Of a stretch of DNA of 64,000 nt, positions 11,376-20,218 are shown in pieces. Both the position numbers and the translations under genes were made by a program. Every line of letters starts with the position of its first letter. Positions within the stretch are counted from its first letter, which is position 1. This DNA comes from Cymbidium sinense (lineage: Eukaryota; Streptophyta; Magnoliopsida; Asparagales; Orchidaceae): assembly GCA_021442155.1 (NCBI GenBank), contig CM038215.1:212344982-212408981 (forward strand). The letters run 5' to 3'. The notes beneath the pieces were generated by a model. It was not told the origin of the DNA. It worked only from the letters and a program-made list of their open reading frames with translations, and did no database searches.

Positions 11376-11810
11376 ATCTCTAACATGCAAGTTAACGACA
11401 TCGATTATCAAGCTGTTGAACCATCCGGCAATCTTCGGTCACCACCATTTTATTGGTCACCCCGGCACGACACCGTCATCAAACTACCATCGCCGATTCG
11501 CGACCACCCCATCGGTAGCCAACCGTATAGGCGGTCACCCGTCGATTGCGTCTGTCACTACCCGACCATGGCGCAATCTCCTGGTCACCACCCGCGTCGA
11601 TCATCGCCATTCTCGTCGGTCGCCGCTTTCGTCGACTACCGTGCGATTCGCCTCAACCACCCGTCTCGCCAACCATCGTAGGTCATCACCGGCTCTAGTC
11701 GCCTTGCGCCTCGTCGTCGCCGATCAGCCTCCATCTCGCCGGGCCGGTCACCACCATCGTCGGCGATTATCTCGTCGCCACCATCGAGCATCTTCGTCGC
11801 CGTCTCCGTG
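10420..11810 (+). repeat. GC-rich 'cgtcgccggtcatc' low-complexity blocks
   Basis: Two blocks, about 10420-10800 and 11420-11810, are built from irregular copies of 'ccgtcgccggtcatc' and 'caccattgtcgcc'. They flank part of the 88-bp array. Several overlapping open frames occur because of the repeat structure, and none resembles a known protein. Confidence 0.6.
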
Positions 11811-12360
11811 ATCGCCTCAAACCGGACGGTCAGACGAGGGTAAACCCCACGGCATATCGCGGCCGATCGCCTCAACGACGATCCGGGGGCGATGCGGACG
11901 AGGCGGAAAGCCGGAACCACACGTCGGTGGGCCTTGATCGCCTCTAACGGACGATCCGGCGGACCGATCCGACGGGCGAAGCGGAACCACGCAGTGGGCC
12001 TTGATCGCCTCCCCAACGGGCGGTCGGCGGGGCGATGCGACGGAGGTCGGAATCCACGCGTCTGGTGACGCGCCTCAACCCGGTGGTCAGGTTGGTTACC
12101 CCTTGGGGCGGAACCTTGCCATTATGGCTACGGGTCTTGATCGCCTCAATCCGGTCGGTCAGGCAGGTTAGTTTACACCCGGGGGCGGAGCCTGTCGTAT
12201 GAGCGCGGGTCTTGCAACCCTCGGTCGACTAGGTTAGTTTACAGGGGCGGAGCCTTGTCGTATGAGCGGGTCTTGATCGCCTGACCGGTCGGTCGTAGGT
12301 TAGTTTACACTGGGGGCGGAGCCGCCTTATGACGGTCTTGATCGCCTCCTCGATGCAGGA
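11805..12360 (+). repeat. 71-bp tandem array of element A, about 9 copies
   Basis: Units carry 'cttgatcgcctc', 'ccggacggtc' and 'ggaaccacg'. They are the reverse complement of the longer array in element B (16060-17880), where neighbouring intact units measure 71 bp. Copies here are shortened by many small gaps. Confidence 0.8.
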
Positions 12361-13020
12361 CTTTCACTCGAAGAAAGGGAGAGGGAAAGGTGCCTTTCTC
12401 CCTCACCTTAGGGTTATAGCCCTCGGGTAAAAGGGTAAAACCCTCAAAAGCATTAAATTCAAACTCCGGTCGGGGCGTGGAAGCGCTGCCATGACCCGTG
12501 AGGCTTGTATGGGTATGTAGGTATGCCTGTAACAGCAGCGTGCTGACCCATGACTCGGGGCCCCATCGGTTCGTGACAGAACCGTAGCGACCGGACCATC
12601 AGCGACCGAACCGTCAGCCGACCCAGACCAAATCGGCGACTGTCGCCACCGACGACCAGCGCAGCCACGTGACCGGCGAGCGTCTGCATGACCCAGACCC
12701 ATGAAGCGACGCATGGTTCTGACCCGTAGCCGGTTCATGTGACGACCATGAGCGGCGTAGCCGCCTGACATTGCGTGGCCCATGGGACCCGTCGGTATTT
12801 GCTGCAGCTAGCGCATTCTTGGCCTTGCGGGTCAGCGCCACGTGCCGGCCGAGCGCCAGTGCCGATAAGCACCCACGGTTATCTGGACCCAAAATGCAGA
12901 AAACCGGAGCATCAAATAAATTCATAACCTCGAGAATCTCATGCAGGCCGTAGATTTGCTTCCATAATCGTAATCTTGGATTTATATGAATATTTGAAAT
13001 ATATTGGTGGGTTGGCGATA
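12361..13020 (+). other. Element A sequence between the 71-bp array and the polypurine end
   Basis: No protein domain is recognised. The parts at 12380-12470 and 12880-12990 match the corresponding region of element B on the other strand (about 15950-16040 and 15335-15440), so this is shared element sequence. The open frames between 12403 and 13051 are chance frames in GC-rich DNA. Confidence 0.5.
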
Positions 13021-13064
13021 TATTTTGGATGATTAAGACAATCTCATCCAAAAATAGGGGAAAG
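13021..13064 (+). other. Hairpin and polypurine tract of element A
   Basis: TATTTTGGATGA and TCATCCAAAAATA form an inverted repeat with a short loop, and 'ggggaaagcg' follows directly before the 3' LTR. The purine stretch is in the place expected for the plus-strand primer. The same hairpin is kept in element B. Confidence 0.7.
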
Positions 13065-13889
13065 CGATATGGTGCTCAAAATCAACTAATCAGTGAATCT
13101 TAATATCAAAGCGACGATTTGAGTCGACCGTCGAGATTAAGCGAAATATCCTTGGAATCTTTGGGATATCAATTACATCCCAAAATAGCTCTTAAATATA
13201 GAGTGTTATATAGTCGAAGCGTCTCGGTAGGATCTAACGAGCCTAAGATCTCATAATTCGACTTCATTTGGGCATCAAATGCTCAAAATACATCAAATGA
13301 TCAAGGAACCATTCTAAGCCGTCAGATCAAGAGGAGTGGCATGGACTTTGCATAAATTACGAGCCCTCCTCCCATCTATAAATAGAACTCATCCCTCACA
13401 TGGGGAGCAGGGAAGGAGGCTGAAACAAGTGAAGAAGAGGAGCCAGCTCAGCGGTCGTCAACCGCCACCAGTCGGCGATCCTTGCAGATCAATCGCAAGG
13501 AAGAAGAGGAAGAATCCAAACAAGGAAGAAGAGGAAAAGCTAAGCAAGGAGGAAGAAGAAGCTCGAAGATCCTCCAAGCAGTCACACCTTTCGGCCGATC
13601 ATACCATCATCGCTAATTGTCCACGCATCTCCACCTTACAGCTATTACAACGATCATTGTCACACGGTTGTTGGTCCTCTCATATGCAATTGTAATCTGT
13701 GTCGGGAAGACTTTGTACTCACAAACGATACATAATGGAAGCTTTTCTTGAGGCAGTGGTTTTCCCTCTTTTGAGGTTTTCCATTAAAAATTACGGGTGT
13801 CTCTTGTTCGCTCATTAATTACACTGTGTCTTTGGACTAATCGACAAGGCTAAAGTAAACTTTCACTCTGGCTTGGTTTCTAGCCGCAA
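13065..13889 (+). repeat. 3' LTR of element A
   Basis: Matches the 5' LTR along its length, with many short gaps. The first T of the terminal TG reads C. It ends with 'ctagccgca' one base before the ATACT target duplication. Confidence 0.85.
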
Positions 13890-14162
13890 ATACTCATCAT
13901 AATGATTTGTAGATTTAAATTCATTATATACCATTTTATAATAATAATAATAAAATTATCACGTATGATTTTCTTATCCAATTACTTTTCTTATATATAT
14001 ATATAATTATAGCCTTTTGGCATTTAATTGTTTCTTTTTGAATGTATTTATTTTAGGATCATTACATTTGACCTCTCTTTAAAGTCAATGTTGACCAATT
14101 ATCACTGTTAAACTCCATTTCAGCCTTATAATGAATCCAAAGGCATGGAAAATTGTTGTTTC

Positions 14163-15244
14163 GTCTAGAAAAGCATAGAGTGAAAGTTTACGCCTTATGT
14201 CGATTAGTCAGCCACACAAGTTAAAAAGAGCGAGCAGAGACCTCAATTTTAATGTGGAAAACCTCGAAAGAGGAAAACCATTTGATAAAAGCTTCCATAT
14301 GTATCCTTTGAGTACAAAGTCTTCCTGATAATGGGATTACAGAATTGCATATGAGAGAGGAATAACAATGTAACGATGATCGGGTTATGTAATCGATGGT
14401 GGAGATCGTAACCGGTGGGAATGCATGTGATTAGTGGCACGGTGGTATGGCGGTGGTTGATGGCCCGTAGGCGAGTCGATCTTGGGTGCGATCTTGCTTG
14501 GAGGATCTTCAAGCAGCTCTCTTCCTCCTCACTTGGCTTTTCCTCTTCTTCCTCGCTGACTCTTCCTTTTCTTCCTTGCTTGGGTTCCTCCTCTTCTTCC
14601 TTGCTTGGACTCTTCCTCTTCTTCCTTGCTTGGACTTTTCCTCTTCTTCCTTGCTCGGGCTCTTCCTTCTTCCTTGCTTGGACTCTTCCTCTTCTTCCTT
14701 GCTTGGACTCTTCCTCTTCTTCCTTGCTTGGACTCTTCCTCTTCTTCCTTGCTTGGACTTTTCCTCTTCTTCTTTCTCTCTTCCCCTTCTTCCTTCTTTC
14801 TTCTTCGATCTTCCTCTTCTTGCTTGAACTCTTATCTTCTTCCTTGCTGCACCTCCTCTTCTTTGCTTGTTTGCTCCTCTTCTTCTTCCTCCCCTTTCAT
14901 GTGAGGAATGAAGGTCTATTTATAGATGGGAGGAGGGCATTCATATAAATTCATGTAAAGCCCTGCACTCCCCTTGATGGACGGCTCGGATGATTCCTTG
15001 ATCATTTGATGTATTTTGAGCATTTGGATGCCCAAATGAAGTCGAATTATGAGATCTTAAGCTCGTTAGATCTCGTCGAGAGCCTTCGATTTGACTATAA
15101 ACACTCCATATTTGAGAGGCTTTTGGGATTTAATTGACCCAAAGATTCCAATGATATTTAAGTGCTTGATCTCGTCGGTTTTGACTCAAAATTATATATT
15201 TCATCAAGATTTGTGCTTTGGTAGTGGTATTTTGAGAAATATAT
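14163..15244 (-). repeat. 3' LTR of element B
   Basis: It matches 19231-20218 in the same orientation and the element A LTRs in inverse orientation. It is longer than its partner mainly because of an expanded minisatellite at 14520-14870. A TATA box lies at about 14919-14933 (read on the minus strand). Confidence 0.82.
14520..14870 (-). repeat. 24-27-bp minisatellite in the LTR of element B
   Basis: The string 'cttggactcttcctcttctt' recurs about ten times. The 5' LTR of the same element has fewer copies (19640-19830), and element A has only about two to three. Three overlapping Leu/Ser/Phe-rich open frames here are translations of the repeat. Confidence 0.9.
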
Positions 15245-15248
15245 GTTC

Positions 15249-15281
15249 TATTTTTGGATGACATTAATCATCCAAAAAATA
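15249..15281 (-). other. Hairpin next to the 3' LTR of element B
   Basis: TATTTTTGGATG and CATCCAAAAAATA form an inverted repeat about 5 bp from the LTR, the same place as in element A. The polypurine tract beside it has decayed. Confidence 0.6.
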
Positions 15282-15284
15282 TAT

Positions 15285-16059
15285 ATGCTCGAAAATAATG
15301 AATTCTTCTCGAACTGAATCATACATTTTGAGAGAAGAAATCATCATAAAAATACAAATTTATGATTATGGAAGTAGATGTGTAGCCGTCGGTATGAGAT
15401 TTTGAGGTTACGGATCTATTTGGATACTCACGGAAGTTTTGAGCGTTCGGGGCCGAGCGCCATGGCCCTCGTCGGCGGCGTCAGCGTATCGAAGCGTCTT
15501 CTTGCCAGGCCTTCTTCTGTATGTGGTCTTACATAACGGCGATGGGCAGACCCATCGGTCAGTCTCGGGCCGTGATTCTGTGAGGCGCGGGCAGCGTGCA
15601 GATCGTCAGGCGGTCGCGATCGGAAGAGATCTGCGAATTCGCTTGGCAACGGCCGAGGTTCGCCCATGGCCGCCGGCATGATGGGGTCGCCCGAGCTCAT
15701 GGCCGTTCGTGCGATTCCGAGGCGTCCGCGAGTTGGTCGTGACGTTCAGCGTAAATAAGCGCAGGTGAATGGGCGCCAAAGGCCTCTGCCTCTTGATGTA
15801 GCGTCACCTTGGCGATCCTCAGCGCCTCTCGCCGCGCATACCTGCGGCGTGCCTTCAAGCTGCCAGGGGTGAAGGGTTTGAGCCATTTTTGAGGAGTTTT
15901 GAGCCATTTTTAGAGTTTTAAGTCATTTTTTTGAGGAGTTTGAGCCATTTTGAGGATTTTGAAATATTTTTTGAGGTTTTACCCTTTTGTCCGGGGGCAA
16001 TAAATATCCCCAGGGTGAGGGGCATTTCCCTCTCCCCTTTCTTCTTGAGTGAGGGTCCT
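15285..16059 (-). other. Element B region between hairpin and 71-bp array
   Basis: 15430-15870 is GC-rich, contrasting with its surroundings, and contains opposing open frames of 80-90 codons that match nothing I know. 15870-15980 holds four or five copies of a 'gagccatttttgaggagttt' unit. The left and right margins match element A. Confidence 0.5.
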
Positions 16060-17880
16060 TTGGAGGCAATCAAGAAGCGATCAAGAGCGTTCAGGAGGCG
16101 ATCTAGAGGCTATCAAGGCCCATACGTCGTGGTTCCAGTTACCTGTGTCGTTGTCAGTTAGGAGGCGATCAAAGCCCGCGACATACGTCATTGTTCAGGT
16201 TCTGACCTCGTCACCGTCCGTTAGAGATCAAGGCCCGGTACATCGTGGTTCCGGTTCTGGCCTCGTGGTCGGTTGAGCGTCAAGGCCCACGGTACATACG
16301 TCGTGGTTTCGGTTTACCGACCGTCGGGTCCGGGTTAGAAGCGTCAAGGTCCATATGTGTTTCCGGTTCTCGGCCTCATCGGACCGTCAGGTTAGAAGCG
16401 ATCAAGGCCGGTCATTCGTGGTTCCGTTTACCGACCTCGTCGGGCCGTCCGGGTTAGAGGCGATCAAGGCCCCGGTACATATCGTGGTTCCGGTTCTGCC
16501 TCGTCGGGCCGTCGTTAGAAGCGATCAAGGCCGTACATCGTCGTATTCCGGTTCGCCTCGTCGGCCGTCGGGTTAGAGGCGATCAAGGCCCACGGTACAT
16601 GTCATTGGTTCAGGTTCGACCGTCGGACCGTCCGGGTTAAGGCGATCAAGGCCCGCGGTACATCGTGGTTTAGTTCTGCACCTCGTCGGACCGTCCGGGT
16701 TAGGAGGCGATCAAGGCCCACGGTACATACGTCGTGGTTCCGGTTTACCGGCCTCGTCGGACCGTCCGGGTTAGGAGGCGATCAAGGCCCACGGTACATA
16801 CGTCGTGGTTCCGGTTTACCAGCCTCGACCGTCCGGGTTAGAAGGCGATCAAGGTCCACGGTACATATGTCGTGGTTCCGGTTTATCGGCCTCGTCGGAC
16901 CGTCTAGGTTAGGAGGCGATCAGGCCATACGTCAGTGAGTTCCGGTTCGACCTCGTCGGACCGTCCGGGTTAGAGCGATCAGGCCACGGTACATACGCGT
17001 GGTTCGATTCGATCGTCGGACCGTCCGGGTTAGAGGCGATCAAGGCCACGGTACATCGTCATGGTTCGTTCCCATCGTCGGGCCGTCGGGTTAGGAAGCG
17101 ATCAAGGCCCACGTACATCGTTAGTTCCGGTTTCCTCGTCGACCGTCCGGGTTAGGGCGATCAAGGCCCACCGATACGTCGTGGTTCCGTTCCGACCTCG
17201 TCGGACCGTCCGTTAGGAGGCGATCAGGTCCACGGTACATCGGCGTGGTTCCGTTTGCCGTCGGACTCAGGTTAGAGGCGATCAAAGACATACATTGTGG
17301 TTTAGGTTCGACCTCGTCGGGGCCGTCAGGTAGAGGCGATCAGGCCATGTATGTCATGGTTCCGTTTGACCTCGTCGGCGTTGGAGATCAGGTCGGTACA
17401 TACGTCGTGTTCCGGTTTCCGACCTCGTCGGATCGTCCGGGTTAGGAGGTGATCAAGGTCCCATACATACATTGTTTTGGTTTGACCGTCGACCGTCTGG
17501 TTAGGAGGCGTCAAACGGTACATAAGTCATTAGTTGGTTCGCGCCCGTCGATTTATCGGGTTAGAGGTGAGGCCAGCGGTACATACATCATCGTTAGGTT
17601 CGGCCGTTGGACCGTCCGGTTGAGGCGATCAAGGCCACGGTTATCAGTGGTTTGGGTTCGGACCATTCGGCAGTTAAGGGTTAGATCAAGGCCCGGCGTC
17701 ATCATTAGTGGTTTGGGTCGACGAGGTCCGGAAGGGTTGGGTTGAGAGATCAAGCCGTTTGTTTCACAGTTTAAGCGCAATACGTTAAAAGTCGAATCTG
17801 AGTAGGCCCCGCGTGACACTCGTGGGTTCGGTTTCGCCTCGGCGTGCAGGTTAGAGTCAAGGCCCACGGTACGTCTACGT
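16060..17880 (-). repeat. 71-bp tandem array of element B, roughly 25 copies
   Basis: The best units run from 'gatcaaggcccacggtacat' through 'cgtcgtggttccggttta' to 'ggaccgtccgggttaggagg'. Two intact neighbours start at 16709 and 16780, so the unit is 71 bp. Most other copies have lost 1-10 bases, often next to CG or within CC and GG runs. The array is about three times longer than the matching one in element A. The open frames inside are chance. Confidence 0.9.
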
Positions 17881-17884
17881 GTTA

Positions 17885-18770
17885 GTTTAGTGAGGATGGT
17901 TCACGTATGGAAGAGGTTGGGTGAATCGAGGATTTTAACCATCCAGGGTTGTTTGTCCAGTGTTACGATGGCGTTAACGCACTGTGGAAAGGTTGAATTG
18001 AATCGGCGATTTCACCCATCCGAGTTGTTTGTCCGAGTGTTGCGATGATGTTAAATGGAAGAGGTTGGATTGAATCCGAGATTTTGACTCATCCGGGTTG
18101 TTTGTGAGTGTTGCATGGCGTTAACTTGTAATGGAAGAGGTTGAATTGAAGAGGATTTTGACCTATCCAGGTTGTTTGTCGAGTCTTTTCGCCGCTTAAC
18201 TACATGGAAAGGTTGAATTGAATCCGAGATTTTTGACCTATCAGGTTGTTTGTCGAGCCTTTTCGATGGCGTTAACCTATGGAAGTTGTTGAATTGAATC
18301 TGAAGACGATTCAAGATTGTTTGTCAGTGTTGCGATGATGATGTTAACTATGGAAGAGGTCATGGAAGTCCAAAGGACCTTTATCTGGGTTGTTTGTCGG
18401 CCTTTACGATGGCGTTAACATATGGAAGGTCGGAAGTCCATGAGGAACTTTTGACCTATCCTAGGTTGTTTGTTAGAGTCTTTGCTCGATGGCGTTAACT
18501 TATGGAAGAGGTCGTGGGAAGTCCTGGACCTTTTAACCCATCTAGGTTGTTTGTGAGTCTTTTCGATGGCGTTAACCTATATGGAAGAGGTCGTGGGAAG
18601 TCCAAGGAACTTTTGACCTATCCTAGGTTGTTGTCGAGTCTTTGCTCGATGGTGCGTATGGAAGAGGTCGGAAGTCCACCAAAGACCTTTTGACCTATCC
18701 TAGGTTGTTTGTCAGAGTGTCTACTCAATGACGTTAACCTGTGTGGAAGAGGTCGATTAAAACATCCGTT
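17885..18770 (-). repeat. 88-bp tandem array of element B, about 10 copies
   Basis: Units contain 'atggaagaggtcgtgggaag', 'ttgacctatcctaggttgtt' and 'gatggcgttaac'. They are the reverse complement of the element A array at 10140-11375. Units at the outer (left) side have drifted to 'ttgaattgaatccgagattt'. Confidence 0.87.
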
Positions 18771-18884
18771 TGTGGTTGTAGCCAAAGTTGCTCCTTAACC
18801 TTTGCCTTTTTCATTAGTATTACTGACTTACTTCTCGAACTGATAATCAATTAGATATCCAGAATATTGATTTGGATAATCTAT

Positions 18885-19170
18885 TGAGATTAAGATTTGC
18901 CCCCCAGTTTTTGACAAAATCTGAAGGAACGAAGTTTGATGAATCTTCATTCTTCGCTTGTACTCCTTAAAAGTTTAAATTGCTCCACCTGGATGGTGGT
19001 TGTGATCTTGTTGGGAAACTTGGATAATTTTTTGAGATTAAAGTTGCCCCCCAATTTCTGACGAAATTTGAAGGAACGAAGTTTGATGAATCTTCATTCT
19101 TCGTTTGTGCTCCTTAAAAGCTTGAATTGCTCCACCTCGATGGTGGTTTTGATCTTGTTGGGAAGATTGG
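18885..19170 (-). repeat. Direct duplication of about 140 bp in the element B leader
   Basis: The segment with 'gaaggaacgaagtttgatga', 'atcttcattcttcg' and 'aattgctccacctggatggt' occurs at about 18885-19020 and again at about 19035-19170. It lies where gag would start in an autonomous relative. Confidence 0.85.
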
Positions 19171-19202
19171 TCGCCATACAAGATGAAATAATGGGAATCA
19201 AC

Positions 19203-19224
19203 ATCCCACAGATGGAGCCAAACT
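19203..19224 (-). other. Primer binding site of element B
   Basis: On the minus strand the string 'tttggctccatctgtggga' lies about 6 bp inside the LTR end. It has the same form as the site in element A but without its short gaps. Confidence 0.65.
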
Positions 19225-19230
19225 GTTGCG

Positions 19231-20218
19231 TGCTAGAAAACCATCAGCGGTAGAGTGAAAGTTTATGCGCCGATTAGTCCACACACAGTAGTTAAAAAAG
19301 CACTGAGACACTCCAGAATTTTTAACGTGGAAAACCTCAAAAGAGGGGAAAAACCACGGGGCCTAGCCCAGTAAAAAGCTTCCACTATGTATCCGTTTCA
19401 GAGTACAAAGTCTTCCTGATAACAGGATTACAGAATTGCATATGAGAGAGGAATAACAAGCGTAACGATGATCAGTTGTAGTACTTCTTGATGGTGGAGA
19501 TGCGGGTAACCGTGGAATGCAGGTACAATTAGTGACGACGGTGGCCGGTGGCGGTGGTTGATGGCTGAGCGGGAGTGCGATCTTGGGGTGCGATCTTGCT
19601 TGGAGGATCTTGAGCTTGAGCTCTCTCTTCCTCACTTGGGCTTTTCCTCTTCCTGCTCGGACTCTTCCTTTTCTTCCTTGCTTGGTTCCTCCTCTTCTTC
19701 CTTGCTTGGACTCTTCCTCTTCTTCCTTGCTTGGACTTTTCCTCTTCTTCCTTGCTACTCTTCCTCTTCTTCCTTGTTTGCTCTTCCTTCTTCCTTGCTT
19801 GGACTCTTCCTCTTCTTCCTTGTACTCTCTCTTCTTTGCTTGTTTACTCCTCTTCTTCTTCCCTTCCTCCCCTTTCATGTGAGGAATGAAGGTCTATTTA
19901 TAGATGGGAGGAGGGCATTCATGTAAATTCATGTAAAGCTGTACCACTCCCTTGATGGGCTCGGGATGATTCCTTGATCATTTGATGTATTTTGAGCATT
20001 TGGATGCCCAAATGAAGTCGAATTATGAGATCTTAGGCTCGTTAGATCCGCTCATTCGAGACCTTCGATTTGATTATCCATATTTGAGAGGCTTTTGGGA
20101 TTTAATTGATATCCCAAAGATTCCAATGATATTTAGTCTTGATCTCGATGGTTTGACTCAAAATTATATCGACATCAAGATTTGTGCTTTGACTAGTGGT
20201 ATTTTGAGAGCCATATCA
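19231..20218 (-). repeat. 5' LTR of element B
   Basis: Read on the minus strand it starts tgatatgg at 20218 and ends with 'tttctagca' at 19231. A TATA box lies near 19900. The open frames over it (19363-19926, 19982-20230) are repeat shadows. Confidence 0.85.

Larger units (their letters stand above)
8100..13889 (+). mobile_element. LTR retrotransposon A, Tat-like Ty3/gypsy, without pol
   Basis: Two direct repeats (8100-8931 and 13065-13889) bound about 4.1 kb of internal sequence. The 5-bp string ATACT occurs just before the left LTR (8095-8099) and just after the right one (13890-13894), so both ends of one insertion are seen. Inside are a primer site, a broken gag-like region, two tandem arrays (88-bp and 71-bp units), GC-rich spacer and a polypurine tract. 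No protease, reverse transcriptase or integrase is visible, so the element is non-autonomous. Assignment to the Tat lineage rests on the primer-site form and the tandem repeats downstream of the coding part, both known for that lineage, and is an inference. Confidence 0.82.
14163..20218 (-). mobile_element. LTR retrotransposon B, non-coding relative of element A
   Basis: Its LTRs (19231-20218 as 5' and about 14163-15244 as 3') match those of element A on the opposite strand. The order from right to left is LTR, primer site, a duplicated 140-bp leader, the 88-bp array, the 71-bp array, a GC-rich stretch, a hairpin and the LTR. Neither gag nor pol is recognisable, so this is a LARD-like non-autonomous element. 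The right flank is gttct. The left boundary is eroded (the terminal TG is not clear) and a target duplication is not convincing. Confidence 0.8.

Noticed and set aside
10364..12016. Arg/Pro/His-rich open frames in the GC-rich part of element A
   Set aside because: They overlap on both strands, follow the repeat units and show no known domain.
12403..13051. Three overlapping minus-strand frames of 76-145 codons
   Set aside because: Chance frames in GC-rich element sequence that also appears, shifted and broken, in element B.
14415..14948. Long Leu/Ser/Phe-rich open frames (up to 177 codons) that look like membrane proteins
   Set aside because: They are translations of the 24-27-bp LTR minisatellite and are open in more than one frame. 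The same happens at 19558-19926.
15428..15700. Opposing 80-90-codon frames in a GC-rich island
   Set aside because: No recognised domain and inside element B. High GC gives long open frames on both strands.
16060..17880. Regular repeats considered as a CRISPR array
   Set aside because: Units are head-to-tail tandem copies of 71 bp without unique spacers, lie inside a plant LTR element, and have no cas genes nearby.
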